Positions 28,174 through 37,031 of a DNA stretch of 62,600 nucleotides are shown here, piece after piece; the first letter of the stretch is position 1, and each line of letters begins with the position of its first letter. A program made the position numbers and the translations under genes. Below the pieces are notes generated by a model that was not told where the DNA came from, did not search any database, and saw only the letters and a program-made list of their open reading frames with translations. The stretch spans positions 1-62,600 of the forward strand of contig UQHS01000014.1 of assembly GCA_900540845.1 (NCBI GenBank). Reading direction: 5' to 3'. Source of the stretch: an uncultured Collinsella sp. Its GTDB lineage: Bacteria > Actinomycetota > Coriobacteriia > Coriobacteriales > Coriobacteriaceae.

Positions 28174-29139
28174 ATGACAGATTCGCGCTACGTTTGCTCC
28201 GTGGATATCGGCGGCACGAAGATCGCGTGCGCCATCATGGAGTACCCTGCGGACGGCTCTCGTCCGCATCCCGTGTATGAGAACGAGATCTCCACGAACG
28301 CTTCCGAGGGGGGAGAGGCGGTCTACGCTCGCATCGAGGGTGCCATTCGCGAGGCCATCGCGAGCGATTCTGATTGCACGGTGCTCGGCGTGGGCGTCGC
28401 GGCTGCGGGCGTGGTCGATCCCAAGACGGGCTCGATCGCCTATGCGAATGAGATCATGCCCGGCTGGAGTGGCATCGAGCTCGGCCCTCGTCTGCGCGAG
28501 GCGCTTGATATGCCCGTCGCCGTCGTGGGCGACGTGCAGGCGCACGGTCTCGGTGAGGCTCACTGGGGCGTAGGCCGCGATCGGTATTCCGTGCTGTGCT
28601 TGGGTATCGGCACCGGTATCGGCGGAGCGTATGTCGAGGACGGTCGCGTCATGCGTGGCTTCCACGGTGCCGCGGGGCACATGGGTCATATCGAGTCCAC
28701 AAGCGCCCGGGGGATCGCGTGCGCATGCGGCCGCTCTGGCCACCTGGAGTCCGTTGCCTCCGGTACATCGATCGGGCGCATGTTCGAAGAGCGCTATGGC
28801 CGCGTTGACGAGAGCCGCCCCACGGTCGGGCGCGATGTCAACGACCTGTGCTGCGCCGGCGACGAGCGTGCGATTTCCGTTATCCATGACGCGGGCTTCG
28901 CGCTCGGCGCAAGCCTCGGCTCGCTCGCCAACATTCTCGACCCCGAGGTCATCGTCTTGTCTGGCGGCGTGATTCATCAGGGCCCCGATTGGCGCAGTGA
29001 GACGTGGAAGACGAGCGTTGCCGAGGGCTATGCGAGCCAGGCACTCGACCCGTTGCTCGACACCCCCGTCCTCATTGGCGAGCTTGAGGGCGCCGCGCCG
29101 CTCATCGGCGCCGCCGAGCATCTGCTGGCATCTTTGTAG
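28174..29139 (+). CDS. nanK: N-acetylmannosamine kinase (ROK family)
   Basis: Expected to phosphorylate ManNAc to ManNAc-6-phosphate. The 321 residues begin with the ATP motif DIGGTKIACAI and include the ROK signature region GHMGHIE and the zinc segment CACGRSGHLE. In most ROK proteins the last position of that segment is a third Cys (CxCGxxGC); here it is His, so the zinc site is altered or uses His. There is no N-terminal helix-turn-helix, so it is a kinase and not a NagC-type repressor. It lies 12 nt after nanA. ManNAc specificity rests on context. Confidence 0.82.
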   Translation: MTDSRYVCSVDIGGTKIACAIMEYPADGSRPHPVYENEISTNASEGGEAVYARIEGAIREAIASDSDCTVLGVGVAAAGVVDPKTGSIAYANEIMPGWSGIELGPRLREALDMPVAVVGDVQAHGLGEAHWGVGRDRYSVLCLGIGTGIGGAYVEDGRVMRGFHGAAGHMGHIESTSARGIACACGRSGHLESVASGTSIGRMFEERYGRVDESRPTVGRDVNDLCCAGDERAISVIHDAGFALGASLGSLANILDPEVIVLSGGVIHQGPDWRSETWKTSVAEGYASQALDPLLDTPVLIGELEGAAPLIGAAEHLLASL

Positions 29140-29298
29140 ATGAGCGCTGCGGCCCGGTCGCCCTTGGGTGTCCGGGCCGTTTCAGTACATGATGTGCAAA
29201 AAGGGGACGTGCACCAAATTGCACATCTGGTCGACGAGTTGAAAGCAGGCGGGCGGCTCGCGCATAAGGGCCGCCCTCTCACAAGTGAAGGAGAACGA
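29140..29298 (+). other. Gap between nanK and nanE with two inverted repeats
   Basis: A terminator-like stem (29150-29157 with 29172-29179) ends in only three Ts, so read-through is likely. Downstream, ATGTGCA (29192-29198) and TGCACAT (29220-29226) form a second inverted repeat. The nanE ribosome site GAAGGAG is at 29287-29293. Confidence 0.45.
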
Positions 29299-29985
29299 AT
29301 GTCCGTCAATCCCATCATCGAATCGCTCAGGGGCAGGCTCGTCGTGAGCGTGCAGGCCTACCCGGGCGAGCCCCTGCGCACCCCCGAGCACATGGCCGCC
29401 ATCTCGCGCGCCTGCGAGCTCGGCGGCGCCGCCGCCATCCGCTGCCAGGGACTGTCCGACATCGCCGCCATCAAGGGCCGCGTGGACGTCCCCGTCATCG
29501 GCCTGTGGAAGGACGGCCACGAGGGCGTCTACATCACCCCGACCCTGCGCCACGCCCGCGCGTGCGTGGCCGCCGGCGCCGACGTCGTGGCGATCGACGC
29601 CACCTCGCGCCCGCGCCCCGATGGCAAAAGCCTCGAGGACACGGTGCGCCCCCTGCAGCAGGAGGGCGTCCTGCTCATGGCCGACTGCATGACCATCGGG
29701 GACATCCGCCGCGCCGTGGACCTGGGCTTCGACCTGGTCTCCACCACGCTGTCCCACAACAAGCCGGCCATCGAGACCACGCTCGGCGAGGGCCCCGACC
29801 TGCCGCTCCTGCGCCAGGCGACCTCCGAGTTCCCGGGCCTGCCCATCGTGTGCGAGGGCCATGTGCACACCCCCGCCGAGGCCCGCGCCGCCATCGACGC
29901 CGGCGCCTGGGCCGTGGTGGTGGGCACCGCCATCACGCACCCCACGAGCCTGACCTCCTGGTTCAGGGCCGCGCTCGAGGAGTAG
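29299..29985 (+). CDS. nanE: N-acetylmannosamine-6-phosphate 2-epimerase
   Basis: Converts ManNAc-6-P to GlcNAc-6-P, the last dedicated sialate step before nagA/nagB, which are not in this window. The 228-residue TIM-barrel protein shows IRCQGLSDI, PVIGLWK, the NanE hallmark DATSRPRPDG, ADCMTIGDIRRA and the phosphate-binding VVVGTAIT near the end. The start at 29299 is set by GAAGGAG. Upstream in-frame codons lie in the nanK-nanE gap. Confidence 0.92.
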   Translation: MSVNPIIESLRGRLVVSVQAYPGEPLRTPEHMAAISRACELGGAAAIRCQGLSDIAAIKGRVDVPVIGLWKDGHEGVYITPTLRHARACVAAGADVVAIDATSRPRPDGKSLEDTVRPLQQEGVLLMADCMTIGDIRRAVDLGFDLVSTTLSHNKPAIETTLGEGPDLPLLRQATSEFPGLPIVCEGHVHTPAEARAAIDAGAWAVVVGTAITHPTSLTSWFRAALEE

Positions 29986-30015
29986 GCACCGCGTCGAATC
30001 ACGGAATTGTTCACC

Positions 30016-30058
30016 ATGCGGCCCGACGAGCCTTTCTCGCCGGGCCGCATCTCCTTTC
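30016..30058 (+). terminator. Terminator of the sialic-acid operon
   Basis: ATGCGGCCC (30016-30024) pairs with GGGCCGCAT (30042-30050), extended inward by CGA/TCG, followed by CTCCTTTCTT. The rest of the gap to 30193 contains an isolated TTGACA at 30130-30135 without a clear -10. Confidence 0.75.
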
Positions 30059-30193
30059 TTGTGGGGTGGCGTAGTTTACATTAAGAACAGTGGCGGCCGA
30101 CTGCTTGAGCCCGCCAATGCGATAAGGTGTTGACACGCACGTTATTGTCCGGACGAACGAGTACCTTGTTGCTCGACGGAGAAGGGAGGGGAA

Positions 30194-31864
30194 ATGGCTT
30201 ACGGTTCATCGTTGGCGGAGCATCTAGATTCCGCTGCCGCGCGCAAAGAGCGTGGTGCCTTCTTCACCCCTCCGCAGATCGCCTCGTTTTTGACATCGGA
30301 GACGATCCTGTCGAGGGACGATCGCGTTTTGGAGCCCTCGTGCGGAGAGGCGGAATTCGTGTTGGCGGCTTGTGGGCGCTTGCGTGCCCTGGGACATGAG
30401 TCTGGTCAGTTCAATAAGCAGGTGGTTGCCTGCGAGCTGCATGAGGCGAGTGCCCGCGCCGCCACTTTGAGGCTTGAGCGCGCCGGCTTTTCCTGCGTGT
30501 GTGAGGCGGGGGACTTCCTCGCAAAGGAGGCCACTGCTTCCTTCGACGCCGTCGTGGGCAACCCTCCCTACGTTCGTTTTCAGGGTGTCAGCGCAAAAGA
30601 CCGCCTGCGCCAAAGGAAGCTCGCCCAGCGCATGGGGGTCGACCTTAGTGCGCTTTCCTCTATGTGGGCGCCTTTCATGCTGCACGCATGCGAATTTCTG
30701 CTTCCCGGCGGGCGCTTGGGACTCGTGCTGCCTGCAGAACTGTTGACGGTGAACTACGCGGCCCCCATCCGCTCGTTTCTTCTGAAATCATTTGCGCGGG
30801 TCAGTTTGTATACCTTTGACGTGAACGTGTTCCCTGAGGTCCAGGAGGAAGTGGTCCTTCTGGTTGCCAAAGGCTATCGCATGGATCCCGCCGAACATCT
30901 GGAGTGGTTCCAGTGTGAGTCGCTGCGCGATTTGGGCGTGAAGGCCTCTTTGCGCTTCACACCCAAAGAGGTCGGGGCCCGCTGGTCCGAGGGTTTGGCC
31001 TCTGCGAGCTCCCGAGATGTTCTCGGCTCTTTGGCGTCTCAAGGGTCCTTAACTGAGTTGCAGTCTTGGGGAAGCTTGGCGCTCGGTGCTGTGACGGGGG
31101 CGAACGCGTATTTCTCGCTTTCCGAGGAGTCTGCCGCGCAGTTCGGCCTCGTGCGAGGACGCGACGTGATTCCCCTGTGCCCGGCGGGGTCGCGTCACCT
31201 CCGTCGCCGCGATCTGGATGAGGGCGCTTTGCGCGCGCTTTCGGCCAAGGGGGCACCTACCTGGTTGTTCGCCCCCAACGAGGAGTTGAGCCCTGAGGCT
31301 CTGGCGTATATCTCGATGGGCGAGAAGATGCAGATCGACAAACGGTATAAATGCCGCAAGCGTTCCCCATGGTGGAAAGTTCCGCTTCCGCCCGTTCCCG
31401 ATGCGTTCATAACGTACATGAACTCTTTCGGCCCAAATATATGCGCGAACTCGGTTTCGGTCCCTCATCTCAACTCATGTCACGGCATCCGTTTTCGGGA
31501 TGGGCTCAAAGATCTCGGCGCTTCCGTGCTCCCCATTGCGGCCTTTAATTCTGCGACACTCCTCTCGGCAGAGCTCGTTGGCAGGTCGTACGGAGGAGGC
31601 ATCCAAAAACTTGAGCCTCGCGAGGCTGCCAAGGTCATGGTCCCGTCTCCCCAGATCGTCGAGTCGATTTGGATTCAGCTGGAATCCATACGTGCCACAT
31701 TTGACGACTGCCTGGAATCCGGCGATTTTGAGACGGCGGTCTCCACGGTCGATTCCGTTGTGCTTGCACGGGGGCTGGGGATGAGCGAGGGGCAGATGAA
31801 GCTTGTCCAAGAGGAATTCCGCCGCGTTAGGGAGCGTAGGAAGAATCGCTCGAGGGGAAGGTGA
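30194..31864 (+). CDS. DNA adenine-N6 methyltransferase of a type II restriction-modification system
   Basis: A gamma-class adenine methyltransferase, 556 residues. The order of motifs is X (KERGAFFTPPQIASFL, 18-33), I (VLEPSCGEAEF, 45-55), acidic II (Glu81) and IV (NPPY, 123-126), followed by a target-recognition half. This arrangement is that of the PstI/BsuBI/Eco57I-like methylases. The recognition sequence cannot be read. The 8-nt spacing to a likely endonuclease gene makes a complete R-M unit. Codon use is less GC-biased than in the neighbours (more TTG, AGG), consistent with horizontal gain. Confidence 0.85.
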   Translation: MAYGSSLAEHLDSAAARKERGAFFTPPQIASFLTSETILSRDDRVLEPSCGEAEFVLAACGRLRALGHESGQFNKQVVACELHEASARAATLRLERAGFSCVCEAGDFLAKEATASFDAVVGNPPYVRFQGVSAKDRLRQRKLAQRMGVDLSALSSMWAPFMLHACEFLLPGGRLGLVLPAELLTVNYAAPIRSFLLKSFARVSLYTFDVNVFPEVQEEVVLLVAKGYRMDPAEHLEWFQCESLRDLGVKASLRFTPKEVGARWSEGLASASSRDVLGSLASQGSLTELQSWGSLALGAVTGANAYFSLSEESAAQFGLVRGRDVIPLCPAGSRHLRRRDLDEGALRALSAKGAPTWLFAPNEELSPEALAYISMGEKMQIDKRYKCRKRSPWWKVPLPPVPDAFITYMNSFGPNICANSVSVPHLNSCHGIRFRDGLKDLGASVLPIAAFNSATLLSAELVGRSYGGGIQKLEPREAAKVMVPSPQIVESIWIQLESIRATFDDCLESGDFETAVSTVDSVVLARGLGMSEGQMKLVQEEFRRVRERRKNRSRGR

Positions 31865-31871
31865 TGGGGAA

Positions 31872-32714
31872 ATGGCGCTTGACGCATTTTCGCCGTACGA
31901 GTCGATCATCAAGTCGAGGGGCGATCGCGACCCGCTTTTTGACGCGCACGGCACGGTGCTCGATTACGGTTTGCTCGAGCTGTTGATCGACGATGCGGCG
32001 AGACGCGGCAAGTCCGCGCAGAGCGGCGATGTCGCCCGCGCCCTCGATATGTGGGTCGCTGAGCAATTCCGACGCGCCGAGCTTCCCGAGGATGCGATCT
32101 GGCCGCGGTTGGTGATGCCGCGCGCCCTCGATGCCTCGATTCTGTCGTTTATTGGTAAGATGCCCCCTTCGCTTGCCGAGCAATGCTGTGTGTCGCTCAC
32201 GGAGAGGTATCGCTCGTCAAGTGTCTCGGTTATGGGGGCAGCCTATTCCAAGCAGGTTGACGTTGGGATGGCAACATGGCCGTCGGGGCCCGAACTCCTT
32301 GTGTCTACCAAGACGATGGGATCGTCTTTTGGCAAGAATATGGCCAATCGATTCGAGGAGGCGTACGGCGACGCCAAGAATCTGAAGAGCAGGAACCCCT
32401 TCGCGGCGACGGGCTTCGCGTTTCTCGTTCATGCCGATATTTTGAACGAGCGCTCAAGTTATCTGAAAGCTCTCGCCATGCTGGAAAAGCTGCAGGCGGA
32501 GCAAGACGTCTACGATGCGGTCTGCCTGATTGTTGCGAATTGGTCGAGCGAGGGCGCCGTCCTGATGCACAATGAACCGTCGATTCCGGCAAGCCTTTCC
32601 GCGGAGAGGTTCTTCGCGGAGTTGGTGCGCAATGTTTTGATGCACGCGGCGACCGACGCCTATCCAGAGGCTCGCGCGCAGTTTGTGCAGATGAAGTCAC
32701 ATGGGGAGCAGTAG
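31872..32714 (+). CDS. Probable type II restriction endonuclease
   Basis: A 280-residue protein I cannot assign to a named enzyme. The core QVDVGMATWPSGPELLVSTK places Asp130, Glu141 and Lys147 on what look like two adjacent strands, as in PD-(D/E)xK nucleases, but with Ser-Thr-Lys where (D/E)xK is expected. It continues into SSFGKNMANRFEEAYGDAKNL, a charged conserved-looking stretch. Position directly after the methyltransferase is the main argument. ATG 31872 is chosen; TTG 31803 would overlap the methylase by 62 bp. rapZ begins 13 nt later. Confidence 0.6.
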   Translation: MALDAFSPYESIIKSRGDRDPLFDAHGTVLDYGLLELLIDDAARRGKSAQSGDVARALDMWVAEQFRRAELPEDAIWPRLVMPRALDASILSFIGKMPPSLAEQCCVSLTERYRSSSVSVMGAAYSKQVDVGMATWPSGPELLVSTKTMGSSFGKNMANRFEEAYGDAKNLKSRNPFAATGFAFLVHADILNERSSYLKALAMLEKLQAEQDVYDAVCLIVANWSSEGAVLMHNEPSIPASLSAERFFAELVRNVLMHAATDAYPEARAQFVQMKSHGEQ

Positions 32715-32727
32715 GGCAGGAGGCATC

Positions 32728-33648
32728 ATGGCAGATTCGAACAGCATCACCTCGGCAGAGCTCGCCGATCGCATCCCCGACATCGTCATCATCACCGGCA
32801 TGTCGGGCTCTGGCCGCACGCAGGCCATGCACGTTTTCGAGGACATGGGGTATTACTGCATCGACAACCTTCCACCCAGCCTTATTTTACAGCTGGCCGA
32901 GATTATCGGCATCAACTCCGGCGTCGGACGCCATCTGTGCGTGACGAGCGACCTGCGAAGCCAGGGCCTGTTCGATGAGCTGCTCGACGCCATCCAGGCG
33001 CTTCGCGACCATGAGATGACCTGCAAGGTCCTGTTTCTCGAGGCATCCGACGAGGTGCTCATTCGCCGGTACAGCGAGAACCGCCGCCGCCACCCGCTTG
33101 CGAAGCGCGGGGACACCATCGCCGACGCCATCCAGCGCGAGCGCATGGCCCTCGCGGGCATTCGCGACCGGTCGGATATGGTAATCGACACGAGCCGCAT
33201 GCGCACCGCGACGCTGCGCAAACGTCTCCAGAATGCGTTTTCCGAGCTCGCTGACCAGCAGCTCATGGACGTGCACGTCTTTTCCTTCGGCTTCAAGCAC
33301 GGTCTTCCCGTCGAGGCGGACCTCATGATTGATGTGCGCTTCCTGCCCAACCCCTTCTACGATCCCGAGATGCGCGCGCTGACGGGCCTCGACGCCAAGG
33401 TCTCGGATTTCGTGCTCGACCACGCCAAGACAAAAGAGTTTCTTGCCGCGTGGTTCCAACTGCTCGACGCCGTGATGCCCGGGTATGTAGCCGAGGGCAA
33501 GCCGCAGCTGTCCATTGCGATCGGCTGCACGGGCGGCCAGCACCGCAGCGTCGCGATCGCCGAGGCGACCGCCCGCTACCTCGAGCGCCAGCAGTATCAC
33601 GTGGGTATCTCCCATCGCGACCTTTCCAAAGCGAACCTGAGGGGTTAG
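32728..33648 (+). CDS. rapZ: RNase adapter / nucleotide-binding protein RapZ
   Basis: P-loop protein of the RapZ (YvcJ) family, 306 residues, with Walker A GMSGSGRTQA, the GYYCIDNLPPSL motif, and the C-terminal sugar-phosphate-binding region ending GCTGGQHRSV...HRDLSK. In enterobacteria it controls GlmS mRNA decay; in Gram-positives its role is less clear. The ATG at 32728 has AGGAGG upstream. The 3-nt gap to yvcK and the 1-nt overlap of yvcK with whiA show the classic conserved trio. Confidence 0.94.
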   Translation: MADSNSITSAELADRIPDIVIITGMSGSGRTQAMHVFEDMGYYCIDNLPPSLILQLAEIIGINSGVGRHLCVTSDLRSQGLFDELLDAIQALRDHEMTCKVLFLEASDEVLIRRYSENRRRHPLAKRGDTIADAIQRERMALAGIRDRSDMVIDTSRMRTATLRKRLQNAFSELADQQLMDVHVFSFGFKHGLPVEADLMIDVRFLPNPFYDPEMRALTGLDAKVSDFVLDHAKTKEFLAAWFQLLDAVMPGYVAEGKPQLSIAIGCTGGQHRSVAIAEATARYLERQQYHVGISHRDLSKANLRG

Positions 33649-33651
33649 GCG

Positions 33652-34725
33652 ATGCTCAGGTCTCAGCTCAAAGCGGTATCGATAGGTGGCGGCACGGGTC
33701 AACCGCGGGCTATCGCCGCGCTGCGCCTCATGGGCGCGGTCATCGATTCGGTAGTCGCCATGGCCGACGACGGCGGCTCGACCGGGCTGCTGCGCGAGCG
33801 CGAGCACGTTGTTCCCCCGGGGGATATCCGCAAGTGCCTGTCTGCGCTGGCGGCCGACCAGACGGCTCCGATGGCGCGCGCGTTTGCGCATCGCTTCCCG
33901 TCCATCGAGGACCACGCGCTCGGGAACCTGCTGCTCGTCGCGCTTGCCGTCGCGCTTGCGAAGGAGACGGGTTCATTTGAGGAGTCCATCCGCGTGTGCG
34001 AGGAGGTCTTGGGCTGCATTGGGCACGTCCATCCGTCAACCCTCGAGCTCGTGAGCCTGTCGGGCCGCACCGTCGAGGGCGATGTTGTGCATGGGCAGGC
34101 GCAGATCTCCTACGGCATGCGCACCTATGAGCGTGTGTGGTTAACTCCAGTCGACGCCCGCGCTAACGAGGCGGCCGTGCGCGCGATCCTCGACGCTGAC
34201 CTGGTGGTTTTGGGCCCGGGCTCGCTGTTCACGTCCATCGTCCCCAACGTGCTCGTGCCGGGTATCGCCCAGGCGCTGGTTGAGACGAGGGCGCGGCGCG
34301 TGTTCGTGTGCCCCAAAATCGACTCGCTGGGGGAGACGAGCGGGATGAGCGTCGCCGACCACGTCGATGTGCTTGCGTCGTGTGGCCTGCGCGACGCGCT
34401 CGACGCCGTGCTCGTGCACCGCGCGGAGCGCGAGGAGCTCGTGTACCCCTATGAGAAGCGGGCGTGGGAGCGCATCGTGGCGAAGGCTGCGGTGCGTGCG
34501 GCGGCCGAGGGTGTGGCCGATTCGCACGCGACGGTGTCCAGCGCCGCGATCGCGGCGGCCAAGGATGCCCCGTTTGGCCCCATCCGCGCCAGCGAGGACG
34601 ATATCGAGCGGATTCGCGCCGTCGCCGGCCGCGTGATCGTGCGGGACTTCACCGGTAGCGGATGCTCGTACGCGGTGCACGACGCCGGGCGCTTGGCGGC
34701 GGCTTTGGCGGAGGTGATGCGCTGA
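33652..34725 (+). CDS. yvcK: YvcK/CuvA family protein (UDP-sugar-binding regulator)
   Basis: A 357-residue CofD/UPF0052-like protein required in other Gram-positives for growth on gluconeogenic carbon and for normal wall shape; it binds UDP-sugars. Visible marks are the N-terminal SIGGGTGQPRAIAALR, DDGGSTGLLRE, and DLVVLGPGSLFTSIVPNVLVPGI. It is embedded between rapZ and whiA; TGATG overlaps the whiA start. Confidence 0.93.
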   Translation: MLRSQLKAVSIGGGTGQPRAIAALRLMGAVIDSVVAMADDGGSTGLLREREHVVPPGDIRKCLSALAADQTAPMARAFAHRFPSIEDHALGNLLLVALAVALAKETGSFEESIRVCEEVLGCIGHVHPSTLELVSLSGRTVEGDVVHGQAQISYGMRTYERVWLTPVDARANEAAVRAILDADLVVLGPGSLFTSIVPNVLVPGIAQALVETRARRVFVCPKIDSLGETSGMSVADHVDVLASCGLRDALDAVLVHRAEREELVYPYEKRAWERIVAKAAVRAAAEGVADSHATVSSAAIAAAKDAPFGPIRASEDDIERIRAVAGRVIVRDFTGSGCSYAVHDAGRLAAALAEVMR

Positions 34726-35666
34726 TGTCGTTTAGCGCGGAGGTGCGCGACGAGCTCTCTCGTCAACAGGCGACATGCGAATATTGCGGCCTTGCGACCC
34801 TTGCGGCGCTCGTGCGCGTGTGCGGTACCCTGTCGCTCACGGGGCGCGGCGGCTATCAGCTGCAGGTCGCGACGGAGACGGGCGCCGTCGCCCGCACCAT
34901 GATCGAGCTCACCCACAAGATATTGAAGCTCAAGACCGACCTCACCGTCCGTCGGTCGATCCTGCACAAGGTGCGTAACTACCTCATCGTCTTGCCGGAC
35001 CAGCCGGACCTCGAGAAAGCGCTCGTCCTGCTCGGTGTGCTCGATCGATCGGGCGCCCTTGTCCCCGGGGTGCCGCGCCATGTGGCCAACCGCGCGTGCT
35101 GTCGACGGGCGTTCGTGCGCGGCTGCCTCATCGCCGGTGGGTTCGTGGCCGACCCGAAGGGCGACTTCCATCTGGAGATCGCCGTGCAGGGTGAGCAGTT
35201 CGCGCACGATATAGCCGATCTTATCGGGACGATGGGCGTGCCCGCCCGCGTGAACCCCCGCCGAGGGGCCTTCGCGGTCTATATCAAGAGCGCGGAGGAC
35301 ATCCGCCAGCTGCTCTCGAAGCTCGGGGCCGAGCGCGCGGTGGCCGAGATCGAGGAGGCACGGGCGGTCAAGCACGTTAAGAATCAGGTCAATCGCCGCG
35401 TGAACGCGGAGCTCGCCAACCAAACGCGCAGCGCGGGTGCTGCCCAAAAGCAGCTCGATCTAATTGAAACGCTCGAAAAGTTGGAAAAACGCCCGGGACT
35501 GCCCGACGCCCTCGAGACGTTTTGCCGCCTGCGCGAGGAGCATCCCGATTTGTCCCTGCGCGATTTGGGCCAGCTGGCAGACCCGCCGCTGTCGAAATCC
35601 GCCCTGTATCACCGCGTGCTGAGGCTGGAACGCATGGTCGAGGAGGCACAGGGCGGCACCGAGTAG
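34725..35666 (+). CDS. whiA: DNA-binding protein WhiA
   Basis: A 313-residue WhiA protein: an N-terminal LAGLIDADG homing-endonuclease-like fold without catalytic residues (ACCRRAFVRGCLIAGGFVADP) and a C-terminal helix-turn-helix (LRDLGQLADPPLSKSALYHRVLRLERM). It is a sporulation and division regulator in Streptomyces; the role in this non-sporulating lineage is probably cell-cycle related. The start at 34725 shares a base with the yvcK stop; an in-frame ORF from 34662 would overlap yvcK further. Confidence 0.94.
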   Translation: MSFSAEVRDELSRQQATCEYCGLATLAALVRVCGTLSLTGRGGYQLQVATETGAVARTMIELTHKILKLKTDLTVRRSILHKVRNYLIVLPDQPDLEKALVLLGVLDRSGALVPGVPRHVANRACCRRAFVRGCLIAGGFVADPKGDFHLEIAVQGEQFAHDIADLIGTMGVPARVNPRRGAFAVYIKSAEDIRQLLSKLGAERAVAEIEEARAVKHVKNQVNRRVNAELANQTRSAGAAQKQLDLIETLEKLEKRPGLPDALETFCRLREEHPDLSLRDLGQLADPPLSKSALYHRVLRLERMVEEAQGGTE

Positions 35667-35871
35667 GGCATTGTGGAGCATTTGAGAGCCGAAAATAACC
35701 CCCTCGTACACGAGAATTGATGAATGGAACGTTTCAATAGACGAGATTTGTCCGAAAGTTCGCAATCACGCGATTCGGCAACCCAAAAACGGTTATATTT
35801 GGTGAGTGGTTAGTTTTCGGACTTCAACGGCGGGCAGGGAGCCCGCGGGGGTCCAATGAAAGGAGACACAC
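35667..35871 (+). promoter_or_regulatory. gap upstream region
   Basis: TATATT at 35794-35799 is a candidate -10 for gap; no consensus -35 is evident. A small palindrome CTCGTACACGAG lies near 35702. The gap ribosome site AAAGGAG lies about 10 nt before the start. No clear terminator for whiA is visible. Confidence 0.35.
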
Positions 35872-36897
35872 ATGGCAGTTAAGGTTGCTATCAACGGCTT
35901 CGGTCGTATCGGTCGTCTGGCTTTCCGTCAGATGTTCGGTCACGAGGGTTCCGAGATCGTTGCCATCAACGACCTCACCTCTCCCGACATGCTCGCTCAC
36001 CTGCTGAAGTACGACTCCACGCAGGGCAACTACTCCCGTGATCACAAGGTCGAGGCCACCGAGGATTCCATCATCGTCGACGGCAAGGAGATCAAGATCT
36101 ACAAGGAGGCCGACGCCAACAACCTGCCTTGGGGCGACCTCGACGTCGACGTCGTGCTCGAGTGCACCGGCTTCTACACCTCCAAGGCCAAGGCCCAGGC
36201 TCACATCAACGCTGGCGCCAAGAAGGTCGTCATCTCCGCTCCTGCCGGCAACGACCTGCCCACCATCGTCTACAACGTGAACCACGAGGAGCTCACGGCT
36301 GAGGACGACATCATCTCCGCCGCTTCCTGCACCACCAACTGCCTCGCCCCGATGGCCAAGGGTCTCAACGACTTCGCTCCCATCGTGTCCGGCATCATGA
36401 CCACCATCCACGCCTGGACCGGCGACCAGATGGCTCTCGACGGCCCGCAGCGCAAGGGTGACAAGCGTCGCTCCCGCGCCTGCGCCGTCAACATCGTCCC
36501 CAACAGCACCGGCGCTGCCAAGGCCATCGGCCTGGTTCTGCCCGAGCTCAACGGCAAGCTCATCGGTGCCGCCCAGCGCGTTCCTACGCCGACCGGCTCC
36601 CTCACCAACCTTTACGCCGTCGTTGACAAGACCGTCACCGTCGACGAGGTCAACGCCGCTATGAAGGCCTACGCCGAGACCATCCCGGAGACCTTCGGCT
36701 ACAACACCGACGAGATCGTCTCCACCGACATCATCGGCGAGACCCACGGCTCCATCTTCGACGCCACCCAGACCATGTGCTCTGACCTCGGCAACGGCCA
36801 GACCCTGGTTCAGGTTGTCTCTTGGTACGACAACGAGAACTCCTACACCTCTCAGATGGTCCGCACCATCAAGTACTTCGAGAAGTTCGTCGCCTAA
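35872..36897 (+). CDS. gap: Glyceraldehyde-3-phosphate dehydrogenase, type I
   Basis: Glycolytic oxidation of GAP to 1,3-bisphosphoglycerate. The 341 residues contain NGFGRIGRL (NAD site), Asp34 after the second strand (NAD preference), and the catalytic SCTTNCLAP with Cys153. Strongly biased codon use (GTC, AAG, CTC, CCC) suggests high expression. It has its own terminator, so it is separable from pgk-tpiA downstream. Confidence 0.97.
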   Translation: MAVKVAINGFGRIGRLAFRQMFGHEGSEIVAINDLTSPDMLAHLLKYDSTQGNYSRDHKVEATEDSIIVDGKEIKIYKEADANNLPWGDLDVDVVLECTGFYTSKAKAQAHINAGAKKVVISAPAGNDLPTIVYNVNHEELTAEDDIISAASCTTNCLAPMAKGLNDFAPIVSGIMTTIHAWTGDQMALDGPQRKGDKRRSRACAVNIVPNSTGAAKAIGLVLPELNGKLIGAAQRVPTPTGSLTNLYAVVDKTVTVDEVNAAMKAYAETIPETFGYNTDEIVSTDIIGETHGSIFDATQTMCSDLGNGQTLVQVVSWYDNENSYTSQMVRTIKYFEKFVA

Positions 36898-36938
36898 GTT
36901 GAGCGGTATTTCTCGCATTTAGACCAAGCGTCTATAGG

Positions 36939-36981
36939 AGGGCGCGGCCTCATGGCGTATGCCCGGGGTCGCGCCCTTTTT
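36939..36981 (+). terminator. Terminator between gap and pgk
   Basis: AGGGCGCG (36939-36946) pairs with CGCGCCCT (36970-36977), extended by GGCC/GGTC, and runs into TTTTT. The loop is long. It probably reduces rather than abolishes read-through into pgk. Confidence 0.75.
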
Positions 36982-37031
36982 AACTGCGGGAGGCAGTCCG
37001 CCCCACCGCACGTCATATGAAAGGATTGGAC

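Noticed and set aside
28174..29139. ROK-family repressor (NagC/XylR type) instead of a kinase
   Set aside because: There is no N-terminal helix-turn-helix; the protein begins directly with the ATP-binding DIGGTK motif.
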